Shown here: positions 10,313 to 22,420 of the stretch, one piece after another
Layout of the letters: each line of letters opens with the position of its first letter
Numbering within the stretch: position 1 is the first letter of the stretch
NCBI GenBank assembly: GCA_030847615.1
Contig: JAUMIR010000004.1
Location: forward strand, 273,381,501 to 273,445,500
Direction: 5' to 3'
DNA length: 64,000 bases
Origin: Gambelia wislizenii
Lineage: Eukaryota; Chordata; Lepidosauria; Squamata; Crotaphytidae
Program-made: the position numbers and the translations under genes
Notes under the pieces: model-generated
Seen by the model: the letters and a program-made list of their open reading frames with translations, nothing else
Told to the model about the DNA's origin: nothing
The model's database searches: none

Positions 10313-12250
10313 GAGTTATGCCTGTAGTACTCCCCGCTACCCCGAGCACTAACATCTCCAGAGAAGTTATCAAAACAACAAGGGCATGCCTATCAATTTT
10401 GAATAACACTTTTAGTATTGAACAACTAGTCAATGCATCAAGAATAAGATTTGGCAAAACAGTTTTTGTCTTTTTCAATAAGTCACAGAAAAAAAGAATT
10501 AGGTAATGAAAAGGCCAAATTAGTAAAACATGATAAATTTAGCGATAGATTAAAATGTTACTTCACCACCACCTAGTGGCAAGCAGTATCTCTCTAAAGG
10601 ACTCTTTTTAACAAAGCTTTTTCTACTGCATTTATATGCCCTGTATAGAGAAGGGGACAGCTTTTTCTTTTCCCAATTACAGTAAATTTTGTGCTACTTG
10701 CTATCTAGACAAGCTTTCACGGAGTAAATTAATTATTCTATTGCAGCAAAATCGAGAAACAATTTTGTGGTGTGTTAATGACTAACATACTTAGTGCACC
10801 CAAGCTTTTATGGACTCAAAGCTCACTTTGTCAAGTGTATGAAAACCGTAGATAACTGCTTTCTACAGTCAGATCTAACTATCAAGCATGCTAGAGATTG
10901 CAGCATGAATATTATAATGCTGTATGAAACACAAAATCAATAGAGAATCCAGTCAGATGAAAACAAATACAAACAACATAACCAGAGACTCCTTCAGATA
11001 GGTTGAATGTATTGGCAGGTTGCAGTATTTATTGCTATAGTTCTCATTTAAAATAAAAATACAAACAACATTTCTGTTGTCCCAGAGTACATTCTGGCAA
11101 TTCCTAGCAACATTTTATTCCCACCCCACCCTCCAGTGGTTTCTTTTTAATTCCAAGGCATATCAGAACAATATTTTTCTTTTGCTTCTTTATTTTTTTT
11201 AATTTTCTTTTTAGTGTTATACTACAAGAGGACCTCAGTCCAACAGTGAAACAGCACTTTTGCACTATAGCTTATAACTCTAAATAAATCTTTTTTAAAA
11301 AAAATCAAAAAGAAGCAAATTTGTCTTTCAAATAATAGGGGCCACTTCAGTAAACCATGCCCCGGTTACCCCACCACCACCACCACAGCCTTACCTTTGC
11401 AAGAACCCTGCTGCAGATCCAAGCAATCCCCACAAACAGCCCCTCAAAAAGAATGGATTAAGTGGACACAAAGGAGACACCAACCAACAAAACCCAAGAC
11501 ATTACATCATGAGAACTCATACCTTTTTTTTTTTTGGCCAGTTCCTGTAGCTCAAATTCAACCGCAAAAAAAGCTATACCATTCTCACTTAAGCCTTCTA
11601 AAGCTGTCTCCGGACAAACACAGAACAATAAATATGACACAGATCTGACATTAAAAATAACAGTATCTTTAAAATATAGTGGGAGACTATCAGCCTCCCT
11701 AGACATTCTGTGACTGCCCTTAAGATGGCCATTCTGAAACAAGGGAACTTCAAAGTCAGATTAGTACACAAAACAACTAAACAAATCATCAAAAGATTCA
11801 GTTCTATCTCCTGTAACTTGAAACAGGGACAATGGTGTTTTTAAAAAATCAGGCACTGTATGTGTCAAACACGTTTACCAATACAATGGAAAGGCTGTCT
11901 GTGTTATCACCCAGCAGCTGTGTTCTGAATAGTCATTGTTAACAGTGCAATAGTTACAGTCTGTACTTTCTACATGTTGTTTCTCTCTGACTCCACTGTT
12001 TACAACTTCCAAGACCCAACATCTGTGAGGTTTGTATGTATATATACATCTAGCTCAGGACAAGCCTTCGTGCATTTTATGAAGTAGATAGTAATGCATG
12101 AGAGACTAGGCCATAATAAAATTATTATTACAACTAGGGTAGATGCACTGATTCAATGGAACTTACATGAATATCGATTTACCAGTTTCCCATTGATTAA
12201 GCCTCTCTGTTCTATGTGAAGTCGAAAGCGCACACACTCGTACCCAACCA
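10313..12250. other. Intergenic, no gene seen
   Basis: AT-rich sequence with short A and T runs, for example near 11185 and 11525. No splice-bounded open frame and no well-bounded repeat was recognised. A repeat resembling old lineage-wide elements may lie near 10790-10850, but I cannot name it. Confidence 0.4.
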
Positions 12251-12251
12251 T

Positions 12252-12352
12252 TCTCTGAAGATGCCAGCCACAGATGCAGGTGAAACGTCAGAAAGAAACT
12301 CTTCCAGAACACGGACTCACAGCCCAGAAAAACCCCAAGGAAAATCTCTCTG
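12252..12352 (+). mobile_element. Penelope-like terminal-repeat fragment
   Basis: This stretch (GAAGATGCCAGCCACAGATG, then AACTCTTCCAGAACACGG) matches the right terminal repeat of the element at 4735-5945 in the same sense as 5832-5940. Only the terminal repeat is present. Confidence 0.75.
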
Positions 12353-12538
12353 CTCTAGGTTGGACTAATACCTGGATTTAGGCCAGGGGTGGAGATCATG
12401 GCACCCTTCAAATATTGTTGGACTGTAACTCCTATCAATCCTATCAGATGCTATCTTTCTATGGCTTTTATTTATATCCCATCTTTACTGCAGAGTAGTT
12501 ACATGGCTCTCTCCCCCCACTTCATTTTATCCTTACAA

Positions 12539-14629
12539 AGGGCTTGTCTATATGAGCCCCCACAAAAAGAGAGAGTGCCTCACAGTAATAGCATTTTGTA
12601 GCAGCTGCAACTTGTCTTAATGGTGTTTTTGCCCCCATAAGCTTCACATGCAAGATGGCAGCCATGAGTGATTTACTTGCATTTGTACTTTATGAACCTC
12701 AATTTGCCGCCTCTGAACTTAAAAAAAAAAAAATGATATCCAAAGTGCAATAGAGTGATTTTTCAATATAACATAAAAGCAAAAAAAAAACAAACAAAAA
12801 AAACCCACCTAGTTTTCTCAAAAATCCCAAATGGCAACAGCAGGCACTTACCATGTTAGCAAGCCCCTCCCCGCATGCTTGTCCAGCCAATCAGATTTGC
12901 ACTTCCTATCCTACGGGAAAGCAATTCATTATCAAATCGCATGTCCCACTGAGCCGGAATGCATACACACTCCTTGCTGTTTTTTAAAAACTCTGGGAAA
13001 AGCCGTGAAGGCTTTTCCTGCTGAGTTTTTGATGTTTTGGGCCCTCCTCCTTCCCAATACAGCAAAATGATGCAGAATGCCATTAATACAGATAGGGAAA
13101 GGTTTCTCCTCTCATTCCCTGAGTAGTATTTTCGTTGTTTAGACAACCCCAAAGATTATTTACGGTAGGCTGGCTAATAGATTTTAGGGTTATCTAAAGG
13201 GTCAAAATAACCCTCATGGAATTCACAGGGAATCCACCTTATCTAAATCAGATCTGCACCAATCCATACTATTGGTAGGAGGGGGCCCCAAAATTAAAAA
13301 CTGTGAGGGGGTGAGCATTCCTGCTTGTTAGGACAAGCAATTCGAGAGAAAGGGCAAAACCAATTGGCCGGACGACAGCGGGGGCCAGACTTGCTAATAA
13401 GGCAAGCGCCTGCTGCTGCCATGTTGAATTTTCACCTTACTGAGTGATTGCTAGGGTTCTAAAATGGGATGGGGGTTTTTTTTTGTTTGTTTTGCTTTCC
13501 TGTTAAATTTTAAAAAAAATCACTGTATCGCTCCAATGCACCTTAGATGACTTTAAAAAAATTGCCGACAGCAAAGAACTAACATGAGTAAATTACTCGT
13601 GGCCATCTAGCATGCAAAACTTATGAGGACTTCTGAGCTCAAAAAACCATTAAGACATGTTGCTGCTGCTGCGAAATGCCATTACTACGAGATACTCCAG
13701 GTTTTCAGTTACACGGCAGATTTTATTGCGGCAAATTGCACTTTAGCTCTTTTTCGCACCAGTGCCTGTCAGTTTAGACGATTTATGAGGGATTCAGTTG
13801 CTTTGTTTACTATATCGCTTTCTGGTTTAGATGGCAAAGGTGTGGGGCATGGCCTCCCAAGCTCAGACAGCAAAGATGCACACAGCTGAAGAGGAGGGGC
13901 TTGATGGGGGGGGGAATAGCTTTGTGACTGAAAGGGCAATTGGAATTCTCCTCTCCTCCTCCTCTGGCTTTTCTTCTAACAGGCTTGCAAAATAGCAGGG
14001 GAAAAGAACAGAGAAAACTTTCTTTCTCTTTTTTTTTCCTTTCCCTCCTGAACTCCCTCCCTGCCCCCTCCCTCTGTCTCTCTCCCAAGGAGGAGGGGCT
14101 TGATGGGGGGGAATAGCTCCGTGACTGAAAGGGCAACTGGAATTCTCCTCTCCTCCTCCTCCTCCTCCTCTGGCTTTTCTTCTAACAGCCTGGCAAAATA
14201 GCAGAGACCATGGTTTTATTTCTCCTTCCAAAAAGGAAAACAACTGTGTGGTTAACAGCTGATTGTTACTGCATCTCCCTCCCTCACTCCACCTCTTTCA
14301 ACCCCCCCTTCATCATAACAACCAGTCACAGTGCAGCTCTACTGCAAATGTATCGGGAAGATTGCTGGTAATTAACACAACCCTTAGCGAAAGGGTTGTT
14401 TACACAATGAATAATGCGCTAAGTCACGCTACTTTCCAAACAAGTTGATAAAAGCAGCAACATCCCCTGTCACGCTATATTTGGGGTTTTTTCCTTCCCC
14501 CCTTTTGAATGAGGCGATACTGTGGCATGATCCATGGGAACAATGAGCAATCTTAGCGGTATATTTAGGGGAATATTTACCCATGTAAACGCAGCTCACC
14601 TTTTTTTCCCCCTCGTATAGATGGGCCCA
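12539..14629. mobile_element. Family 'GTCTATAC', copy B: two copies head to head
   Basis: The left end GGGCTTGTCTATATGAG at 12539 pairs with CTCGTATAGATGGGCCC at 14612-14628. Element sequence runs forward to about 13180 (GCCAATCAGATTTGCACTTC, GCTTTTCCTGCTGAG) and then backward at about 13255-13690 (GGCAAGCGCCTGCTGCTGCC, CATTAAGACATGTTGCTGC). The interval is therefore a large interrupted palindrome. The remaining 13.7-14.6 kb holds a tandem repeat. No transposase frame was seen. Confidence 0.55.
13891..14204. repeat. Tandem duplication, period about 199 bp
   Basis: The block GAGGAGGGGCTTGATGGGGG through CTAACAGCCTGGCAAAATAG occurs at 13891-13999 and again at 14090-14204, with a pyrimidine-rich spacer and TCC-repeat length differences. 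It explains the arginine- and lysine-rich antisense frames here, which are not genes. Confidence 0.75.
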
Positions 14630-14889
14630 TAGTTACTAGAGCAAGGTAGTTTAGTGAGCTTCATGGCTAAGTAAGGATCTGAGTCCTGTACTGCACATTG
14701 GTTCAGTCATGCCATCTGCCTTTTAAAAACATTTATAGGTATGCTTAGTCTTTAGAAATATGGAAATTTTTCCTCAAAAGCATTTCAAAAGGGCAGGAGA
14801 GGAGGGCATTCCAATGTGTGTTGCCAGGATTGAATCAAGGCATTTCGGATTCATTTCTATTTGAATTTCACTACGGAGCGAAATAATGA

Positions 14890-15535
14890 CACAGGGGGCC
14901 CACCTACACGGGGCGGGGGGAGGAGTACCTTGTAGAAATGGCATTTTACTGCAGCAGCAACATGTCTTAACAGTGTTTTGGGCCTCAGAAACCCCCATAA
15001 GCCTCACATTCCAGATGGCAACCGTGAGTGATTTCCTCATGTTAGTTCTTTGCTGGCGCTGATTTTTTGTTAAGTCATCCCAGATGCGTTGGAGCAATAT
15101 AGCGATTTTCTGATTTTACAGGAAAGCAAAACAAAAAATAACCATCCCGTTTTATTGCCTTAGTGAGCGATTGCTAAGACAAAAATTTAACATGGAGGCA
15201 GCAGGCGCTTGCCCTCTTGGCAAGCCCTGTCCCCACGGTCGCCCAGCCAATCAACATTATGCTTCCCTTTGAATGACTTGCCATTCGCTTGTCCTGACCA
15301 GCAGGAATGCACACCCCCTGTGCAGTTTTTTTTTAAGTACGTGGAAAGCCGCAAAGGCTTTTCCTGCGTTGTTTGTGCCATTTTGGTCCCCCCTCCTTCC
15401 AAATAGTATGGATTGGTGCAAGAACCCATTTAGACAGGTAGGATTCCCAGCGAATTCCATGAAGGTTTTTTTTGGGGGGGGGAACCATTTAGAAAAACCC
15501 CAGGGAAGCTATTTAACGGGGGGGGGGTGAAGAGG
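14890..15535 (+). mobile_element. Family 'GTCTATAC', copy C, abutting the UBXN2B promoter
   Basis: Starts GGGGGCCCACCTACACGGGG and contains the family blocks CAGCAGCAACATGTCTTAAC, AATTTAACATGGAGGCAGC, CCAATCAACATTATGC and AAAGGCTTTTCCTGCG. The right end is blurred by G runs near 15,475 and 15,520. The CpG island begins immediately after it. Confidence 0.55.
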
Positions 15536-15539
15536 GTTA

Positions 15540-16060
15540 CAGGTGGGCAGCGCGCGGGCCTCCTTGAAAGCTCCCTTCAGGATGAGCGACGGGCGGCGCA
15601 GCCAATAGGGAGGACGCACGCGCAAACAGGTGCGAGAGAGAGCGGGGCGGGGCGGAGAGAGAAGGGGAAGGAGCCATCTTGTGGGCCGCCCGAAGCAAAG
15701 GTGGTCCTGCTCCTGAGAGCTCGTCGCCATAGCAACCCTGGCTGCCGGAAGAGCTCCTCAGCGCGCCCGCCCTCCCTCCATCCCAGCTGCCGGGATTTCG
15801 CTGTCGCAGAAGGCTGGGCTCTTGGGGAGCTACTGAAGATGGCGGACGGTGGGGCAATCCCAGGGCGGCAGGAGGAGGAGCGGGGGGACGAAGCGGAGGC
15901 CGTAGCCGGAGCTGCTTCAGGCCCCAGCGGAGTGAGGCGAGAGAAAGGGCCCCGTGGAAGCGGGCGGCCCCCCACCGTTCGGGATCTGCAGGTACGAGAG
16001 GCGAGGAAGGAGGCGGGAGAAGGGTCGCCCTACCTCGGAAACCTGAGCCGCGGTCTCTGG
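15540..16060 (+). promoter_or_regulatory. UBXN2B: CpG-island promoter of UBXN2B
   Basis: GC content and CpG density rise sharply compared with both flanks. Visible elements are a CCAAT motif (AGCCAATAGGG, about 15,600), a GC box (GGGCGGGGCGG, about 15,643), a CCATCTTG motif (about 15,673) and AAGATGGCGG over the start codon at 15,839. The last two match the YY1 consensus in opposite orientations. There is no TATA box, as is usual for a housekeeping gene. Transcription probably starts within about 15.6-15.8 kb; the exact site cannot be read. Confidence 0.75.
15839..15991 (+). CDS. UBXN2B: UBXN2B coding exon 1
   Basis: Encodes residues 1-51 (starts [10 protein letters not shown], ends PTVRDLQ). 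The start has a good Kozak context (GAAG before ATGG) and matches the start of human UBXN2B, although the frame is open upstream to 15527. The donor is CAG|GTACGA, phase 0. This exon is about 23 codons longer than the human one, with extra Glu/Ala/Gly-rich sequence. Confidence 0.95.
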
Positions 16061-16607
16061 GTGAAGCAAGCGGTGCTGCTTTGGGGTGGGAGCAGATCCA
16101 TAAAATCCCCACCCCCACCCCCGCCATAGTCGCCCAGCCTGGATCGTGTGAGAACAAAATGGGGGCTGCCTCTTCCTGGAGGCGTTTCTTGACCAGGAGG
16201 GCGAAGGCTTGGGCCCCGATTTTTAGGGAACAGGCATGCCCCGGGTAAGGACTTATCTTCCCCACTCCCTCGCGGATTGTGTTTGCTGTGCTGCCAAACC
16301 TTGGTTGTCCTGGGGATTGTTTTATAATATTCGCTGGGGTTTGGTTCCAGGACACCCCCCCCGTGGATACCAGAATCCGTGAATACTCAAGTCCCATGAT
16401 ATGCAATGGCATAGCAAAATGGTGTCCCTTATGATGGCAAAATTAAAGTTTGCCTTTCTTTTTTTTTTTTTTTGAGTAATTATTTTTAAAGAATATTTTC
16501 AAGCTGTGAATACTTAAATCTGTGGATACCATATCCGTGGATACGGAGGGACAACTGTATATTTCATTTTGGTGTGAACCTGTTGGGAATGTTTCCAGCT
16601 TTCCATA

Positions 16608-16646
<39 letters not shown>

Positions 16647-19600
16647 GGAAAGCTGGAAACATTGCTGCCCCCAACAGCTTCACACCAAAATGAAATCACT
16701 AGCCAAAACTGCTGTGTGACAAGTGCATTCCTATATATGGTGACAGAGAAGTTATCCCTATTCAATTGAGTGGGGCTTTTACCAGGTAAAAGTGAAGGGA
16801 TATTGCCAGATAGAAATGTTGCTCCACAGTGTTACTTCTGTGCTCACCAATTTGTGAATTATTGTTTACTTATTTTTAATAAGCTTTCTGAACTGATGCT
16901 GTTTTATGGCACAGAAATATCAGAAATGAGGAAGGAGTTTCCTCCGGAAATCAAGGAAGGTTTGTAAAATGAATTTTTGAAAAAGCACTGATCTCACAGT
17001 TTTTTATCCTGCATCTCAAGCTATGAAATATATTTTGTTTTTATATGTTAAGCTTTTGTAGCTTTAATTAATTATTTGTGAGAAATATTTTCATCTCTTG
17101 AATAATGATTTCTACCCAAATCATAAAAGAGCTTGCCATGTAAATGGCAGCTAGTTTACTATTGGTACAGTGGGCCTTCAGTATTGGGATTTGGTTCCAG
17201 GACTTTGATACTAAAGTCCATGGATGCTCAAGTCCCATTATATACAATGGCACAATCAAATGGTGTCCTTTATATAGAATGGTGAACAGCAAGGTTTGCT
17301 TTTTGAAATATTTTATTTCTAATATCCTCAAGCCTTGGTTGAATCCATGGATAAAGAATCCCTGGAGAAGGCAGGCCAACTATAATCCCTGTCATAATAG
17401 AGTTTACATAGCAGAAAAATTATTTGCAATTAGCTTGAACATTTAAGGAAAGATTACCAAATTATATTATTTGTGGGTTTGAGTGTGGAAATTTAGCAGC
17501 ATTTTATTTGATCTGCATCCCTCGTGGTTTTTTGGTCACTGATTTAGGACCAGTTTTAATGATGCTAATATAACCCATAATATAAACTGCTCAGCAAACA
17601 GCTTTTTTTCTCTCACATCTTGCAAGATAAGACACCTATCTTGTCCACATACACCACTCAGTGTGGACAATATGGAAGGCAGGATGTGAAAAAACAAAGC
17701 ATGAATGTATACAATTATATACTTTTATAATAATGAGTTTGCAATAGATTTAACATCAAAGATGATGCTATCATTGCTATCAAGATGACAAAGCTCATAA
17801 CACTTCTGCCACAAAATCTGCTTGCCTGAATTGAAGCTGGTATTCTAGAACAGATGTGTATAGACATGTGCAAATTTTCACTGACTCTAGACCAAGGGTT
17901 CCCAAATTTGGAATGTCCATCATTGGGCATATTGATCAGAAATTAGAGAACTTATGATCCAACAGCATCTGAGGGTCCAGGTTTGGGAATCAATTCTATA
18001 GATAGCCACTGGAAGTTAATATTCTGTCTAAGCATATTTTTTTTCAGTTCACTGAAATGGAGAGAGAAATGCCAGACGTCCAAGCTGGATTCAGAAAAGA
18101 AAGAGTGCAGTAGCACCCCCATATCCATGGGGGGATTAGTTCCAGAGGCCCCCGCTGATGGTGAATTCCACAGATAATAGTGAACGCCAACCCCGGGGGA
18201 AGTGGGGAGGTGAGATTGCTCTTCCCTCGCCATGGCCCTACCGCGGCAGTGATCACAGGGGGAAGGGGAGGAGGTGAGATTGCTCCTTTGCTCCTGCCAT
18301 GGCCCTGTCATGGAGGCAATCACTGGGGGGGGGAGGCAAGATCACTCCACCCTGCCCCCTTTGCCCCTGCCATGGCCCTGCCGCTGTGGCAATTGAAGAG
18401 GGGAAGAGGGGAGGTGATATCTCTCCTCCCCCCTCCCTTCGCCACAGCGATTGCCACAGTGGTGACGGGAGCCCTCCCTTCCCCCCACTGTCACCAACCG
18501 CAGATAACTGAATTTGCAGTTGGTGAATCAGCAGTTATGGGGGTGCTACTGTACTAAGGGTTGTATTGCAGATATATGTTGGATAATGGAGTGCACCAAA
18601 GATTTTTTTTAAAAAACCAGCCTGTGCTTTATAGATTGTAGCAAACCCTTTGATTGTGTGGATAATAAAAACAGTATGACTCACTCTTAATGGAAGTGCC
18701 ACAATATTTGATTGCCCTATACTCAGGCCAAGAGGCTGTCATCAGAATAGAATATGGAGAAACAGAGTGGTTTCCAAATGGCAAATAATTAAGACAAGCC
18801 TGAATTTTATCAGCCTATCTGTTCATGTGCTGAACATGTCATGCATAAAGCTGCATTAGATTCAGATGAAGGAGGTGTGAAAGTTGAAGGAACAAACATC
18901 AACAATTTAAAATATGCAGATGACACCACACCATTGGCAAAAAAATAGCAAAGACTTGGAACAACTATTAAAGAAGAAAGTGAAGGAACAAAGTGCAAAG
19001 GCAAGGGTACAGTTGAACATTAAGAAACCAAAGTAATGTCTGCAGATTATTTACATAATTTTAAAGTAGATGATTAAGATATTGAAATAGTTCAAGGTTT
19101 TCCATACCATTAATCAGAATGGAGACTGTAGTTAAGAAATCGTAAGAAGAGTGGGACTTATAAGGGCAGCAATGAAGGAATTAGACAAGATCCTCAAGTG
19201 TAAATATTTATCACAGGATGCCAAAATTAAGAGTGTCCATGCCATCATATTTCCAGTTTCTTATGTGTATGGTTTGAAAGTTTGACAATGACGAAAGCTG
19301 ATAGGAAGAGAATTAGCTCACTTGAAATGTGCTGGAGGAGAGCTCACCAGTTATCATGGATTGCCGAAAAAACAAATAAATGCATCCAAGAACAAATCAA
19401 GCCAGAAATCTTACTAGAAGCCAAGATAACTAAATTGAGGTTGTTGTACTTTGGACGTATCCCGAGAAGACTTGACTCATTAGAAAAGACTTGACAAGGT
19501 AGAAGGCAGTAGAAAAAAGGAAGACCTCATTACAAGCAGATAGACTCAATCGAGGAAGTCATGGCCCTGACTTTGCAAGATCTGAGCAGGGCTGTTCATA

Positions 19601-22380
19601 ACAGGGAGACTTGGAGGTCTCCCATCCCTGTGGTCACCGTAAATCCAACTGTGTCTAGTTCTGGGCACCACAATTCAAGAAGGATATTGGTAAGCTGGAA
19701 TGTGTCCAGAGGAGGGTGACCAAAATGGTGGGAGGTCTGGAAGCCATGCCCTGTGAGGAGTGGCTTAGGGAGCTAAGTATGTTTAGCCTGGAGACGAGAA
19801 GGTTAAGAGATGGTATGATAGCCATGTTTAAATATTTGAAGGGATATCATACTGAGGATGGAGCAAGCTTGTTTTCTGCTGCTCTAGAGACAAGGACACA
19901 GAGCAGTGGACTCAAACTACAGGAAAAGAGATTCTGCCTAAACATTAGAAGGAACTTCCTGACAGTAAGAGTTGTTTGGCAGTGGAATGCACTGCCTCGG
20001 AGTGTGGTGGAGTCTCCTTTGGAGGTTTTTAAACAGGGGCTGGATGGCCATCTATCTGGAATGCTTTGATTGTGTACTCTTGCATGGCAGGAGGTTGGAC
20101 TAGATGGCCCTTATGGTCCCTTCCAACTCTATGATTCTAAATTGAAGTCAGCTTGACAGAAATTAACAACATGCATTTTCTTCAGTTCATGATATATGAC
20201 CTTACTATACTGAAAGAATAACTGCCAGCATTTTTTTTTTAGTGGTTTTTACTTGGCAAATAGCTATTCTTTCAATGTGGCATTTTGATACAGAAAGCTC
20301 TCATAGCCCTAGCTGGCCATTGATGGCATATGTTTCAATGTGAGCTGGCCATAACCTTTCCCCTATAATATTGAGTTTAAATATAACTTGTGTTTCTTCA
20401 GCTAGGACATACTGCCTAAAATGTCTAACATTCTTCATAGCTGGCACTAGCTGGATTGTATGAAGATGAAATGAAAAGACAACCACTACATTCTGAAAAA
20501 TCAGCAACTAGAGTAGCTAGTCATCCAAGATTACCAGTGCAAAGGTAAAGGAGATTTTTTTTTGTTAAAAAGTATGAAATTGTATACAGTACATTATCTA
20601 GAATTAACTTTAAACAAGAATATAAAATACTAAGCATTTAACTAAAATGTCTCACTGTAAAGATGTAAAGTAATATACATACTTACAAGGGAGTAAATCC
20701 CATTGAACACAGTGGGACTTATTTTTGAGCAATCCTGCGTAGAGTTGCATTGCTGAAATTCCTGGATGTTTACAAGAAAAACTGGGCCATTGTGATTAAG
20801 ACATCGGTTTGTTGTAAACAGATATTTGCACAGCATTTACATGCTATTATCATAGCTAGAGTATTCAGGCTTAGCTTTGTCTGTCACAAGCTATGCAAAC
20901 TATACAGAAATCAGAATACCACAGTGGCCTTTCCTGTGTAATTTAATGAAAGATTGGTAGCATAAATGAAATTGTAACTAAATATTTCTGGATTGACTTC
21001 TTCAGAAATTTGAAAAAACCTGAAAGAAGTATGAGTGATGACAAGAATAACCAAAGGTACTGTAAAAGAAGCCTTTAACTGCTATTTATTAGTAATACAT
21101 TGTATTGTAAGTGTTTACATTCCATTTCTTAAAGTTTATGTATCTTTATACTGAAAAGGAGGTTTGTGAAGTTGAGAGGGCTGCAGCTGGATGGAATGGT
21201 AGGGAAATCCATGGTGTGAATAATCCTTCCACTTAGATGTAACCTGTTATTTTTATGATGAACTAGAAAATTCAGAGACTTAGAGGAGCATGGGCAGGAT
21301 CCAACACTCAGCTTCATCTGGTAGAAATCCACCAAAAATAGGGTGGGGCTGTGTCACTGCATACACCCCAGAAACCTGCTTCAGAGGGCTGGAAAATCCT
21401 CCAGACCTAATTTTCAGAGAACTCTGAAAGATGCAGGGGGAAATGAAAGTAAATTTCATAATGCTGACCTTGCAGTGACAGTCTAATGTTGCATTTAGGC
21501 CTAAATTGGGAGTTTCTGACCATAGAATCCCTTGTTTTTCAGTCTTGTAGCAGCATTTCAGTTGGAATGTGGTTCTGTCTGAAACTTTCTTAAAACCAAT
21601 TAATGCTGTTTCTTTTTTTTAAAAAAAAAAGATTTTACTTAGGTGACTCAGATTGTAGAATTGCTGAACCATCTAGTAATATAACTTCCAGTAAAATTGT
21701 TGATGAACTTTTCAAAGAAGCAAGAGAACATGGGGCAGTCCCTTTAAATGAAGTATCAAGAGCCTCGGGAGATTGTCATAAAGCTAAAGTGCGTACATGA
21801 AATCATTTTTATAGGAAGAATGTAGTAATTTTAGTACAAAATGTTTGTTTTAAGAGATATAGTACTTTATTTCTTACTATTAATAATTACATTTGAACAT
21901 TTGTTAGAAAACATCTGAATTTGTGGCGGGGGAGGGAGAAATAACATTCAAATTAAGTAGAAGTATTTCTTCATGCATATTACTTTTCTGCATACAGTAG
22001 GACCCCCATATCCACTGATTCATTATCCACAGGACACAAAACAGCACACCCACCATAGAGTCTTCCTAGAAAATGTGTCCTCTAGCCATTTTCTAGGTCC
22101 TCCAAGGCAACTCTATGATATTTTAAACCGAAAGTCCCATTATTTTCAATGACATTCTCTATTATCCATGATTTTTTGTATCCACAGCCCCCCCCCCAGA
22201 ACCAATCCCCAGCAGATACGGGGGTCCTACTGTATTACAATTGGCACCAATTAGTGTCCTATTGTTTGGAGATATGGAAGAGAATAATGTATTATTTGCA
22301 CGGCACAGAGGAGCAATGTTTAGCAGTTGCATTACACCTTTCTTTTGCATAAAAATATGATGGGCAATCAGAATTTAGAA

Positions 22381-22420
<40 letters not shown>

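Larger units (their letters stand above)
15992..20440 (+). other. UBXN2B: UBXN2B intron 1
   Basis: About 4.4 kb, packed with repeats: three Tigger-type MITEs, a palindromic microsatellite, a BovB fragment and a CR1 fragment, each listed separately. No further exon is needed by splice phase. Confidence 0.85.

Noticed and set aside
13810..14243. Two overlapping antisense frames rich in Arg, Lys and Glu
   Set aside because: They arise from the tandem GA/TCC repeats and are duplicated with them.
15527..15838. In-frame upstream extension of UBXN2B exon 1
   Set aside because: The frame is open, but the upstream residues have no family similarity, while the ATG at 15,839 matches the known start and has good context.
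15537..16412. 291-residue antisense frame across the UBXN2B CpG island
   Set aside because: It is Pro/Ala/Arg-rich, produced by high GC, overlaps the homology-supported exon 1 and Tigger sequence, and has no recognisable domain.
21005..21060. Possible extra UBXN2B exon after a TTCAG
   Set aside because: It contains a stop in the needed phase, and exons 2 and 3 already join in frame as in human.
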